Shown here: in pieces, positions 24,980 through 33,419 of the stretch
Layout: each line of letters starts with the position of its first letter
How positions within the stretch are numbered: the stretch's first letter is position 1
Notes under the pieces: model-generated
The model's database searches: none
What the model was told of the DNA's origin: nothing
What the model saw: the letters and a program-made list of their open reading frames with translations, nothing else
Made by a program: the position numbers and the translations under genes
Assembly: GCA_944322935.1 (NCBI GenBank)
Contig: CALUQO010000018.1
Location: 1-47,774 of the forward strand
DNA: 47,774 bases
Origin: Candidatus Gastranaerophilales bacterium
Lineage (GTDB): Bacteria; Cyanobacteriota; Vampirovibrionia; Gastranaerophilales; Gastranaerophilaceae
Reading direction: 5' to 3'

Positions 24980-26100
24980 TGAAAAGCGATTTTTTCAGCT
25001 ATGAATTATTAAAAGAAGACCAAAAGACCGGAGCACGCGCCGGTCTTTTGCATACACCTCATGGAGATATTGAAACTCCAATATTCATGCCTGTGGGTAC
25101 AAATTCAGCAGTAAAAATGATGACCAATGACCACCTCAAAGACACGGGTGCCCAAATTATTCTTGGCAATTCTTACCACCTGTCTTTGCGTCCGGGAAAC
25201 AAGTTAATTAAAGAATTCGGCGGACTGCACAAATGGATGAATTGGGACAAACCTATTCTTACGGATTCCGGCGGTTTTCAGGTTTTCAGTCTTGCCGATT
25301 TAAGAAACATAACCGAAGACGGCGTAAAATTTAAAGACACCAAAACGGGCACGGAGTATTTTATAAATCCTGAAATATCAATGGAAATCCAGCAGGATTT
25401 AGGTTCAGATATTGCAATGGCATTTGACGAATGCGCTCCGTATCCTTGTTCATACGAAGAAGCAAAACTGGCAATGGAGCGTACTCACCGCTGGCTGGAA
25501 AGATGTTTTAAAGCTCATACAAGAGAAGATCAGGCGCTGTTTCCCATTGTACAGGGCGCGTTCTACGATGATTTAAGAAAAGAAAGTGCACGGGTAATTT
25601 CTTCCTTTGATGCGGTAGGGTATGCAATAGGCGGTGTAAGTGTAGGAGAACCTGCAGATGTTAAAAATCATTTTGTAGAGTTAACCGCTCCTCTGCTCCC
25701 GAGAGAAAAACCACGCTATTTAATGGGCGTGGGCACGCCGGAGGATTTGCTTGACGGAATATTGCGCGGTGTTGATATGTTTGACTGTGTACTTCCGACA
25801 AGGAATGCTCGCCATGGTTCTTTCTTTACATCCGAAGGCAGAAAAATCATTAAAAACAAAGAGTTTGAAAAAGACCCGTCACCGCTTGACGCAAACTGCA
25901 ATTGTTACGCATGCCGCAACCACACAAAAGCCTATATCAGGCACCTTTTCCGTGTCGGAGAAGCAACTGCGGCAATTCTTTTGAGCATACACAACATACA
26001 GTTTTTAATTAATCTTGTAAAAGAAGCGAGAAAAGCCATACTTGAAGACAGATACGAAGAATTTTACAAAGAAAGAATGCGAAAACTTTTTAATAAGTAA
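24979..26100 (+). CDS. tgt: Queuine/preQ1 tRNA-ribosyltransferase
   Basis: 373 residues. Tgt swaps G34 for preQ1 in GUN-anticodon tRNAs on the way to queuosine. Diagnostic blocks: TPIFMPVGTNSAVK, DSGGFQVFSL (Asp96 catalytic region), FDECAPYP, LMGVGTPEDLLDGILRGVDMFDC (split around the nucleophile Asp), and the zinc site CNCYACRNH followed by a distal His. The start at 24979 matches the family N-terminus and overlaps the ndk stop; an upstream in-frame ATG at 24928 lies inside ndk. Codons 15-24 form a perfect hairpin followed by T residues (see separate entry). Confidence 0.5.
   Translation: MKSDFFSYELLKEDQKTGARAGLLHTPHGDIETPIFMPVGTNSAVKMMTNDHLKDTGAQIILGNSYHLSLRPGNKLIKEFGGLHKWMNWDKPILTDSGGFQVFSLADLRNITEDGVKFKDTKTGTEYFINPEISMEIQQDLGSDIAMAFDECAPYPCSYEEAKLAMERTHRWLERCFKAHTREDQALFPIVQGAFYDDLRKESARVISSFDAVGYAIGGVSVGEPADVKNHFVELTAPLLPREKPRYLMGVGTPEDLLDGILRGVDMFDCVLPTRNARHGSFFTSEGRKIIKNKEFEKDPSPLDANCNCYACRNHTKAYIRHLFRVGEATAAILLSIHNIQFLINLVKEARKAILEDRYEEFYKERMRKLFNK
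25021..25050 (+). other. Perfect 11-bp hairpin inside the start of tgt
   Basis: CAAAAGACCGG and CCGGTCTTTTG are exact inverted repeats with an 8-nt loop, ending in TTTTG. It looks like an intrinsic terminator but lies within tgt codons 15-24, which encode conserved residues (KTGARAG). Confidence 0.5.
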
Positions 26101-26181
26101 AAAACATAACGAACAAAATATTTTAACAAATTGCATTTGGGATAAAATATTTTTATGTTACAAAAAGACAGGAAAATTATT

Positions 26182-27471
26182 ATGGAAAAAGCTATAAAAT
26201 CTATTATCCTTGCCGCAGGCAAAGGCACAAGAATGAAATCGCAAACACCAAAAGTTTTGCATAAAATTTTCAATAAAGAAATTTTAGGTTACGTAATTGA
26301 TGCAGTAAATTCCACAGGCAAAGCTCAGGAAAATTATATTATTGTAGGACATTGTGCACAACAGGTTGAAGACTATGTAAATAATAACTACGATAATGCA
26401 AAATGTTGTCTGCAATCTCCTCAATTGGGGACAGGACACGCTGCATTTCAGGCTTATGAAGATTTAAAAGGTTTTGATGGAGAAGTTATAATACTTAATG
26501 GCGATATTCCGCTTTTAACTTCTGAAACTATTGACAAATTTATTGAAGAACACAGAAAAAACAACAATGCACTTACCGTAATGTCTGCTATACTTGAAGA
26601 CCCGACAAACTACGGACGTATCGTGAGAGATGAAAACGGCAATTTAAAAGGTATCGTTGAAGAAAAAGACACAACAGAAGAACAGAAAAAAATTAAAGAA
26701 ATAAATACAGGAGTTTATCTTTTAGACTGGCCTAAAGTACACGAAGCTTTTTTGAATCTTGATTCCAACAACGCACAGCATGAATATTACCTCACTGATA
26801 TTGTTAAATGGACTATTAACAAAGGTCTTAAAGCACGCTCGTTTGTTCTTGAAAATAATGAAGAATCTTTTGGAATAAATTCAAAAAAACAGCTTGCAGA
26901 GGCTGCAAAGATAATTAAAAACAGAGTTCTGGACAAGCTTTTAGATGACGGAGTAACAATTGTTGATCCCGACACTACCTATATTTCTCCGGAAACAGAA
27001 ATTGAAGCTGATACTATAATATATCCCTGTACTTATATTGAGGGGAAAAACAAAATCGGCAGAGACTGTAAAATCGGCCCTTTTGCAAGGATAAGAGGAG
27101 ATGTGGAGCTTGGTGACAGCGTAAAAATCGGAAACTTTGTAGAAATCAAAAAAACCAAAATCAAATCTCACACGAATGTGTGTCACCTCAGCTATGTAGG
27201 CGACAGTACGCTGGGCTGCAATGTAAACATAGGAGCAGGCACTATTACAGCAAACTATAACCACATTACAAAAGAAAAATTTCAAACAGTTATTGATGAC
27301 AACGCTTCAACAGGCTCTAATTCCGTAATTGTTGCCCCCGCCCATATCGGAGAAAACGCTTCAATAGGTGCCGGGTCTGTGATAAGCAAAGATATTGAAC
27401 CAAATGCTCTCGGGTTAACAAGAGCACCTTTAAAAATATTGAAAGGCTGGTTTGACAGGGTAAAAAGATAA
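26182..27471 (+). CDS. glmU: Bifunctional GlmU (GlcNAc-1-P uridylyltransferase / GlcN-1-P acetyltransferase)
   Basis: 429 residues. GlmU makes UDP-GlcNAc for peptidoglycan and LPS. The uridylyltransferase half begins with ILAAGKGTRMKS (about residues 9-20) and has the LGTGHAAFQA and LNGDIPLL blocks. The C-terminal left-handed beta-helix has repeating hexapeptides (IGPFARIRGDVELGDSVKIG) and GAGTITANYNHITK, matching the acetyltransferase active site. The ATG at 26182 has AGGAAAA upstream and matches the family start; the earlier ATG at 26155 probably lies at the transcription start, since TAAAAT is 6 nt upstream of it. The gene ends in a strong terminator. Confidence 0.5.
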   Translation: MEKAIKSIILAAGKGTRMKSQTPKVLHKIFNKEILGYVIDAVNSTGKAQENYIIVGHCAQQVEDYVNNNYDNAKCCLQSPQLGTGHAAFQAYEDLKGFDGEVIILNGDIPLLTSETIDKFIEEHRKNNNALTVMSAILEDPTNYGRIVRDENGNLKGIVEEKDTTEEQKKIKEINTGVYLLDWPKVHEAFLNLDSNNAQHEYYLTDIVKWTINKGLKARSFVLENNEESFGINSKKQLAEAAKIIKNRVLDKLLDDGVTIVDPDTTYISPETEIEADTIIYPCTYIEGKNKIGRDCKIGPFARIRGDVELGDSVKIGNFVEIKKTKIKSHTNVCHLSYVGDSTLGCNVNIGAGTITANYNHITKEKFQTVIDDNASTGSNSVIVAPAHIGENASIGAGSVISKDIEPNALGLTRAPLKILKGWFDRVKR

Positions 27472-27498
27472 ACAAGTATTTTATATAATTTACATTGT

Positions 27499-27530
27499 AT
27501 AGCGAATTTGTTTTCAAATTCGCTATTTTT
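27499..27530 (+). terminator. Intrinsic terminator after glmU
   Basis: ATAGCGAATTT / AAATTCGCTAT, an 11-bp perfect stem with a 6-nt loop (GTTTTC), followed directly by TTTTT. Good terminator geometry 28 bp after the glmU stop. Confidence 0.5.
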
Positions 27531-27561
27531 CATGTGCTGCAGGCTTTTGTGGATAATCAGC

Positions 27562-27590
27562 TATACAGTGTGTGTGCTTTGTGCTATAAT
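27562..27590 (+). promoter_or_regulatory. Promoter of the phosphohexomutase gene
   Basis: An extended -10, TGCTATAAT (27582-27590), with TATACA as a partial -35 (27562-27567) at 17-nt spacing. The start codon is 37 nt downstream of the -10 box. Confidence 0.5.
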
Positions 27591-27626
27591 CGCCTATATG
27601 TAAAAAACACGCGGAGAACATTAATA

Positions 27627-29903
27627 ATGAAAAAAACAGCTAACAGTGCTTTAGAGCAATCACTTTTTGATTCTGTTGAATCTAAAACACCTGATTATAT
27701 AAAACAAAACAAACTCGTTGACCTGAACAACAAAGGCGAGATTGTTTTTAAATTAAAAAAAGAACATCTTCAGCCCTATTCACAACAAAATCCGGAAGGA
27801 CTGAATCTTAACGAATGGTTCAAAAACTATGCAAAAGAAGCTGCAGTGTCCACAGCCGGTATCAGAGGGCCGCAAAACATTCTCTATCCTCACGACACAC
27901 GTTTTCCTATCAACATGATAGGTATTATGTTGGCGACAGAGGCAAAAGCACTTGTTGCAAAAGAGCTTCACCCTGATGATGAACTTGTAAAACTTGCAGG
28001 GTGTGAAGTTAGATACAACTCTCAGGATTTTTTGGAGCTCATTGCACGTGTTCAGGCTGCTCACGGAATCAAGACCCTTGTTCCGCAGGGAAGAAAAACA
28101 ATTCCTATCTGGATGGCATCTTTCCTTGCTTTCAAATTAGACCTTCTGGGCGGTGAATACATCACCTCGAGCCACGGTATCTCCGTTAAAAACGCTACAA
28201 AAGACCTCAATTCTCAGGGAAGCCAGTATTTGCCCGAAGAATCAATGCTTTTTGTCGACAAAATCAGATACATTTTTGAGCAGGCTGAAAAAAACGGAAG
28301 CTATGAGATTAAAATTGCAGCAAACGACAACCCTCTGATAAGTGAAGACTTAATGACACAGCTTGACGACGGTGTAAAGCTTTACAAACAGTATCTTTTA
28401 GACGGTGTTGCAAAAGACGCAAACCTCAATCTTATCAAAGATTTAAAAGACAAAATCGTTATCGAAAACGTAGGCGGCTCTGCTTACAGAACACTCAGCA
28501 GAATTTTAAAATCTCTGGGCATAGACTCGCACTTTATCTGGGAAAACAAAGAAGAAGACCCGTTCTTCCACGGTATAGGAAAATACGATGTTGACCCCAA
28601 AGGCAACAAAACTTTCTATGACTATTCTGTTGACGCAACAGTTATTTCTAAAGACAAAAACGGAAAGCCGTATTTTCCGGTCATAGAAACCCTGAATTAC
28701 GGTAAAAAGCTCAAAGACTGCCCGACCGGCACGGTTGTATTGATTACAGACCCTGACCACGACAGGCTGACTGTCTGCCAGATTGAAGAAGAAAACAAAA
28801 AAGACTTTCTAAAATCTCTTGGTGTAGACTATGTAGAACTCGGCAACGAAAGAATTTTGACAGTATTCACAGCGAACCAGTCCTTCCTGATGATTATGGA
28901 TTTCTGGGCTGACAGCCTGAAACGCGAAGGCCTGTTTGATAAACATCCGAGATTCATCATAAAAACAACCGCTTCTGCCCGCTCCTGGGATGAATGGGCA
29001 AAGAAAAATAACGTCAAAGTTGTTAATGTTCCGGTAGGATTTAAAGAAATTGCCAACATCATGAAAAAAGTTGAAAAACAGCTCAACGACCATCCGGACA
29101 AAGATGTTGTCGTAACTGACGTTCTTGGCAATGACATCAATCTCGGCGTTAACCCGAAACTCATCTTTGGCGGTGAAGAATCAGGAGGTATGATTATCGG
29201 CTCCGAGTCAATTATCACTTCCCAAGCCGGAAGAAAAGCTATTGCAATGAGAGAAAAAAGCGCCACAGAAGCTATTATCGTTGCTTCAGCTTTGACTTCA
29301 TATCTGCAAAAAGAAGGCAAAACAATGTCTGAATATCTGGACAATGTTTTCAACAAAAATCAGATAATTTCAAAATTCGACATAAGAGAAGACATCGCTT
29401 ACTACAATGAGTCCGAGCCTGACATCGAAAAACTAAAACAGGCAAAAACTCTGGGCGAAGCTCAAAGAACTAAAAATGACGTGTTCTATCTGACCATGGC
29501 GGTTGCTAAAAAAGACGGCAAAATGACACTCGAACAAATCAGAGAAATCCTCAAGGACACGTTTAAGGACTTGAATTTTGACAACCTCATTGATGTAAAA
29601 TTTGTCGGGGACGGGACTTACCTTGAGTTTGACGACAAGTTTATAGAAATCCGTCCGTCCGGTACTGATGCAAAAACAAAAGCCTACGGTGCCGGCGCAA
29701 GCAAGGAGGAAATCAAAAAGTTTGCACAAATTATGGGCAACTACTCTGGCGATTTAACAGAATTGTACAAAAAATATGTTGACATGAAGCTGTATGAAAA
29801 CGCAAAAGAACTTTCGCTTGAGGATTATGCGGAATTTACAAACAAGGACGCTAATAATGAAGAGTTTGTTATTCCGGATTATTCAAAAACACTTGTGTTT
29901 TAA
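27627..29903 (+). CDS. Large phosphohexomutase (phosphoglucomutase/phosphomannomutase superfamily)
   Basis: 758 residues, far longer than typical PGM/PMM enzymes (about 450-580). Superfamily landmarks in order: the active-site loop YITSSHGISVKN near residue 178-188 (Ser is the probable phosphoserine; the usual motif is T-A-S-H-N-P), the metal loop TDPDHDRLTV near 373-382, the sugar loop GGEESGGM near 515, and the phosphate loop RPSGTDAKTKAYG near 675. The enzyme interconverts sugar 1- and 6-phosphates; substrate preference is not clear. Extra length lies before the active-site loop, between it and the metal loop, and at the C-terminus. CGGAG lies before the ATG at 27627; the frame is open upstream but that part crosses the promoter and terminator. 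Confidence 0.5.
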   Translation: MKKTANSALEQSLFDSVESKTPDYIKQNKLVDLNNKGEIVFKLKKEHLQPYSQQNPEGLNLNEWFKNYAKEAAVSTAGIRGPQNILYPHDTRFPINMIGIMLATEAKALVAKELHPDDELVKLAGCEVRYNSQDFLELIARVQAAHGIKTLVPQGRKTIPIWMASFLAFKLDLLGGEYITSSHGISVKNATKDLNSQGSQYLPEESMLFVDKIRYIFEQAEKNGSYEIKIAANDNPLISEDLMTQLDDGVKLYKQYLLDGVAKDANLNLIKDLKDKIVIENVGGSAYRTLSRILKSLGIDSHFIWENKEEDPFFHGIGKYDVDPKGNKTFYDYSVDATVISKDKNGKPYFPVIETLNYGKKLKDCPTGTVVLITDPDHDRLTVCQIEEENKKDFLKSLGVDYVELGNERILTVFTANQSFLMIMDFWADSLKREGLFDKHPRFIIKTTASARSWDEWAKKNNVKVVNVPVGFKEIANIMKKVEKQLNDHPDKDVVVTDVLGNDINLGVNPKLIFGGEESGGMIIGSESIITSQAGRKAIAMREKSATEAIIVASALTSYLQKEGKTMSEYLDNVFNKNQIISKFDIREDIAYYNESEPDIEKLKQAKTLGEAQRTKNDVFYLTMAVAKKDGKMTLEQIREILKDTFKDLNFDNLIDVKFVGDGTYLEFDDKFIEIRPSGTDAKTKAYGAGASKEEIKKFAQIMGNYSGDLTELYKKYVDMKLYENAKELSLEDYAEFTNKDANNEEFVIPDYSKTLVF

Positions 29904-29932
29904 TCGGCCATAAATTGTATTTAATGCGATAC

Positions 29933-29972
29933 CAGTATTACTCTACTCATTGCAAGCAAAAGGGTAATACTG
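29933..29972. repeat. Inverted repeat overlapping the PPIase promoter
   Basis: CAGTATTACTC / GGGTAATACTG, 11 bp (one G-T pair) with an 18-nt loop. The right arm falls in the promoter spacer and the left arm lies upstream of the -35. There is no T tail, so it could be an operator or the remains of a terminator. Confidence 0.5.
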
Positions 29973-29979
29973 ATATAAT
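29950..29979 (+). promoter_or_regulatory. Promoter of the parvulin-type PPIase gene
   Basis: TTGCAA (29950-29955), 18-nt spacer, TATAAT (29974-29979). The ATG is 31 nt downstream and has its own AAGGAAAA ribosome-binding site. Confidence 0.5.
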
Positions 29980-30009
29980 GATTACGTTAACAAAAATAAG
30001 GAAAAAATT

Positions 30010-30294
30010 ATGACAGAAGTAAGAGCAAGCCACCTGCTTGTAAAAACCGAAGAAGAAGCCAAACAGCTTAGAGAAGAAATATTGAACGGCAAAAAATTTG
30101 AAGACGTTGCTGCCGCAGTTTCTCTTTGTCCGTCAGGGGCAAACGGCGGAGACCTCGGATTTTTTGGCAAAGGTGTTATGGTTAAAGAATTTGAGGACGC
30201 AGCTTTTTCAATGAATGTCGGCGATTTGTCAGAACCTATCCAGACACAATTCGGCTGGCATTTGCTGTATTTAACCGATAAAAAAGAATCATAA
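30010..30294 (+). CDS. Small parvulin-type peptidylprolyl isomerase
   Basis: 94 residues, a single stand-alone rotamase domain. Parvulin blocks are clear: RASHLLVKTEEEA near the N-terminus, FEDVAAAVSLCPSGANGGDLGFFGKGVMVKEFE (in pieces), and a C-terminal TQFGWHLLYL. It speeds cis-trans isomerisation of X-Pro bonds in proteins. With no signal peptide it should act in the cytoplasm, like E. coli PpiC. One Cys (SLCPSG) replaces the usual residue before the SG loop; PpiC-type proteins commonly have it. Start supported by AAGGAAAA. Followed by a possible terminator. Confidence 0.5.
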   Translation: MTEVRASHLLVKTEEEAKQLREEILNGKKFEDVAAAVSLCPSGANGGDLGFFGKGVMVKEFEDAAFSMNVGDLSEPIQTQFGWHLLYLTDKKES

Positions 30295-30323
30295 ATAATA
30301 AGTATTATAAAACTTAAATAACG

Positions 30324-30362
30324 GCTGTGCTTTCTAATCAAAAAAATTATTAAAAGCACAGC
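30324..30362 (+). terminator. Possible terminator after the PPIase gene
   Basis: GCTGTGCTTT / AAAGCACAGC, a perfect 10-bp stem with a 19-nt AT-rich loop, then TTTAAAA. The T run is short, so this is uncertain. Confidence 0.5.
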
Positions 30363-30390
30363 TTTAAAAATGGATGAAATCAGGTATCTT

Positions 30391-32025
30391 ATGATTATTA
30401 CAAAATTAAGGGAATTTTTACAAAAAGAAAAAACTGACGCACTGTTGATAAACACAACAGATGAATTCCTTGTGGAATACAATGAACTTTCTGACTGTGC
30501 AAGGTATTTTGTAACGGGTTTTTCCGGTTCAACAGGCGATGTATTGCTTACAAGAGATAACGTATTTCAGTTTGTGGACGGAAGATACCACGAACAGGCG
30601 GATAAGGAATGCGATTTAAAAACAGTTACTGTTGTAAAATTGCAGCTCGGGCAAACTTTTTTGAATGAACTTGTTGAAAGAATCCCGCAAAATAGTACGC
30701 TCGGAGTTGTGTCAAGAAAAATATCACTTAATTTTTATAAGAATCTTAAAATAAAACTTTCTAAAAAACATTGCAAAATCAAAGCTCTTGACTTTGAGCC
30801 CGTGGAACTTTTTCACAAGCTGGAAGCAAGTAAAGGTAGAAATGCTGTAGAACAAATAAGTATAGATATTGCCGGTGTGAGCGCAGACGATAAATTCAAA
30901 AAACTTTCCCGCAAACTAAAAAACAATGAAGCCTTTGTTGATACAAATCTCGAAAATATTGCATATCTGACAAATTGCAGACAGTACAAAACTCCTTACT
31001 CGTCAACATTCAAAGCAAAAATGGTGATATATAAAGATAAGGCGGTTGTATTCAGTGACGAAAAGTTTAATACAAAAATCGGAGAATCGTTTGAAATTTT
31101 ACCGCTAAATGAGTTTGATAAAGCATTTAAAGGGGTTAAAAATGTTATTTTCAATCCTTCAACAATAAATTATTACGATTTTAGCCTTATTAAATCAAAA
31201 GCACAAGAAGCGCCTAAAGATTATATAAAAGAAATGAAGGCAATAAAAAATGATGCTGAAATTGCTCATTTTAAAAAGAATTATAAACAAACTGATAATG
31301 TGGTAAATCGTGCGTTTGAATTTGTACAAAACAGAGAAAGCCTTACGGAAAAAAAACTGGCCGATGAGGTTGAAAAAGAATTTTTAAAACAGGGGGCAAA
31401 ACAACTGAGTTTTAAAACAATCCTTGCTGCAGGTAAAAATTCTTCTGTTATACACTACTCTCATCCGAATGATAAAGTTGAAATTAAAGACGGGGATTTT
31501 GTGCTGCTTGATTGCGGCGGCCACTTCGAAGGCGGATATTCTACAGATATAACAAGAACATTTGTAAAAGGTACGCCGTCTGCCATGCAAAAAAAGGTAT
31601 ACACAACAGTTTTAAAAATGTTTTTAAATGCATATCATTATCCAATAACCAACAGAACAACAGGTTTTACGCTGGATGCTGTTGCAAGAAAAATTCACAG
31701 ACAATCCGGCTTAAAAGATTTTAATTTTAACCACGGGCTCGGGCATGGTGTGGGGATAAATGTACATGAAAACCCACCAACAATTAGCTGTGGAAGCTCG
31801 GGCAAACGTGTTTTGAAAAAAAATATGGTATTTACTATCGAACCGGGTCTTTACAAAACAGGTGTCGGAGGTGTAAGATTAGAGAACTCAGTTTATTTAG
31901 CCGAAATAAACGGAAAATTGAAAATAGAATCTTTATCTCATGTTCCGTTTCAAAAAAATGCCATCGATTATAGTCTCTTAAACGAACAGGAGATAAAATG
32001 GCTGGAACAATGGAATAACATATAG
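30391..32025 (+). CDS. Xaa-Pro aminopeptidase, M24B family
   Basis: 544 residues. It removes an N-terminal residue preceding proline, using a dinuclear metal centre. Two creatinase-like N-terminal domains lead to the pita-bread domain with metal ligands: LLDCGGHFEGGYSTDITRTF (two Asp, near 370-390), HGLGHGVG (His, near 450), FTIEPGLY and VRLENSVY (two Glu). The length (about 545) and three-domain layout fit the larger eukaryote/bacteria PepP2-like group rather than the roughly 360-residue PepQ form. I favour the ATG at 30391 (MIITKLREF), with AGG 6-8 nt upstream, over the ATG at 30370. A small unknown gene follows after 13 bp. Confidence 0.5.
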   Translation: MIITKLREFLQKEKTDALLINTTDEFLVEYNELSDCARYFVTGFSGSTGDVLLTRDNVFQFVDGRYHEQADKECDLKTVTVVKLQLGQTFLNELVERIPQNSTLGVVSRKISLNFYKNLKIKLSKKHCKIKALDFEPVELFHKLEASKGRNAVEQISIDIAGVSADDKFKKLSRKLKNNEAFVDTNLENIAYLTNCRQYKTPYSSTFKAKMVIYKDKAVVFSDEKFNTKIGESFEILPLNEFDKAFKGVKNVIFNPSTINYYDFSLIKSKAQEAPKDYIKEMKAIKNDAEIAHFKKNYKQTDNVVNRAFEFVQNRESLTEKKLADEVEKEFLKQGAKQLSFKTILAAGKNSSVIHYSHPNDKVEIKDGDFVLLDCGGHFEGGYSTDITRTFVKGTPSAMQKKVYTTVLKMFLNAYHYPITNRTTGFTLDAVARKIHRQSGLKDFNFNHGLGHGVGINVHENPPTISCGSSGKRVLKKNMVFTIEPGLYKTGVGGVRLENSVYLAEINGKLKIESLSHVPFQKNAIDYSLLNEQEIKWLEQWNNI

Positions 32026-32038
32026 TCTGGAGGGAACA

Positions 32039-32437
32039 ATGATTAGACTTGATATAACAAGACAAAAAGCACTTGTACAGTCAACTGCTTTGTCAAAAAC
32101 TGCAAAAGCCATAAAAAATCAGATTGAAAGCAAAATAAAATCTTCGCCTTTTAATGAAACTCAGCATCTTTCAATCACAATACAAGACCACCCGATAGAA
32201 AGATTTTTTACAAGATTTTTTGATATACCGGAAGAAATCATTAATGCGGATATAAAAACTAATTTTACCCGTGCATATATGGAAAACGGACAATTAAAAG
32301 CAAAAAAATATGAGTTTAGTGATACTTTTACCGGCAATCAGTTGACAGAATTGCAAGAGCATACCCACAATTCAAATGACAAAAATTCTTTTATTTATAA
32401 ACTTGCAGAAAAAATAAACAAAGCTATTGAGGAATAA
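32039..32437 (+). CDS. Hypothetical protein between aminopeptidase and rRNA/tRNA methyltransferase
   Basis: 132 residues, family not recognised. CTGGAGGG lies before the ATG. The N-terminus is helical and basic (LDITRQKALVQSTALSKTAK), the middle is mixed (HLSITIQDHPIERFFTRFFD), and the C-terminus is helical (FIYKLAEKINKAIEE). No signal peptide or membrane segment. It is tightly packed in an operon: 13 bp after the aminopeptidase and 1 bp before the methyltransferase start. Confidence 0.5.
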   Translation: MIRLDITRQKALVQSTALSKTAKAIKNQIESKIKSSPFNETQHLSITIQDHPIERFFTRFFDIPEEIINADIKTNFTRAYMENGQLKAKKYEFSDTFTGNQLTELQEHTHNSNDKNSFIYKLAEKINKAIEE

Positions 32438-32438
32438 A

Positions 32439-33200
32439 ATGCAGGAAAATGAAGTTATAACAAGCACTTCTAATACAAAAATAAAAGAAACAGCTAAACT
32501 TCAGCAAAAAAAATACAGAAATGAAACTGGTTTGTTTCTACTTGAAGGCAGCAAGCCAATAGAAGAAGCTCTCTGCTCCGGCTTAAAAATAAAATGCTTG
32601 TATACAACCGAAAAACATCTGTCCAAATTTTCAGGTCTAAATGTAAAAATAACGCTTGTGACTCCATCAGTTCTTGAAAAAATTTCGACAACGGACAGCA
32701 TGCCCGAGGCAGTGGCAGTTGCACAACAGCTTCATTGCAACATTAATGATATAAAAAAATCAAAACGTCTTGTTCTGATAGAAAACATCAAGGACGCCGG
32801 AAATTTGGGAACCCTGATACGCTGTGCATGTGCATTTTCGATGGAAGCAATTTTGCTGTGCGGCGATACTGTTGATATATACAATCCAAAAGTCGTACGT
32901 TCAACGGTCGGAGCAATGTTTAAACTACCCATTATAAAAACCTCGATACAAGAAGCAAAAGAAAATTTTTCATCATCAAAATTTATTGCAAGTGTTGTAA
33001 ACCAAAAAAATGTAATTAATCCGGAAAAGATTGATTATTCAACTCCGTTTGTTATTATGCTGGGGTCTGAGGCGGACGGATTAACCCAAGAAGCAATTGC
33101 CGCTGCCGACATAAAAACAACTATCCCCATAAGCTCCAAAACCGAATCCTTAAACCTTGGCATGGCCGGTTCGATTCTGTTTTATATAAGTTCACGTTAG
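32439..33200 (+). CDS. TrmH/SpoU-family RNA 2'-O-methyltransferase
   Basis: 253 residues. SPOUT motifs are visible: motif 1 VLIENIKDAGNLGTLIRCA (near 115-133), motif 2 MLGSEADGLT (near 207-216) and motif 3 IPISSKTESLNLGMAGSI (near 227-244). An N-terminal L30e-like substrate-binding domain (KKYRNETGLFLLEGSKPIEEAL) marks the RlmB/TrmH-like rRNA branch. It methylates a ribose 2'-OH in rRNA or tRNA; the exact site is not assignable. GAGG lies 8 nt before the ATG at 32439, just 1 nt after the previous stop. The preceding in-frame codons are inside the upstream gene. Confidence 0.5.
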   Translation: MQENEVITSTSNTKIKETAKLQQKKYRNETGLFLLEGSKPIEEALCSGLKIKCLYTTEKHLSKFSGLNVKITLVTPSVLEKISTTDSMPEAVAVAQQLHCNINDIKKSKRLVLIENIKDAGNLGTLIRCACAFSMEAILLCGDTVDIYNPKVVRSTVGAMFKLPIIKTSIQEAKENFSSSKFIASVVNQKNVINPEKIDYSTPFVIMLGSEADGLTQEAIAAADIKTTIPISSKTESLNLGMAGSILFYISSR

Positions 33201-33419
33201 TACATTTCCATAAAAATTTTTATTCCGGCAAAATACCTCCGCATTGCCTGACAGATAAAACTCCTGCAGATATTGTTGCACATACTACAGTCAATGTTCA
33301 AAAAATCAACCAAATGGTGTATATTCCCAAAACGTAAAATGTGAAAGAATTATAATTAATATTAATAATTAGGGATAGTACTGCATGAATAGTAATGCAG
33401 TATAGGGAGAAGGTAAGAT
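33201..33419. other. Intergenic leader region of the motA operon
   Basis: 219 bp with no gene. It contains a TATAAT at 33350-33355 without a good -35, and an 8-bp hairpin TACTGCAT / ATGCAGTA (33379-33402) directly before the motA ribosome-binding site. No sigma-28-like promoter was recognised. Confidence 0.5.

Noticed and set aside
26155-26181. Upstream ATG of glmU as the start codon
   Set aside because: The added nine residues do not match the family N-terminus, and the ATG at 26182 has its own AGGAAAA. The upstream ATG probably marks the transcription start only.
28829-29356. Minus-strand 175-codon frame inside the phosphohexomutase gene
   Set aside because: It is antisense to a gene with conserved motifs, has low-complexity Ser/Leu-rich translation and no start signal.
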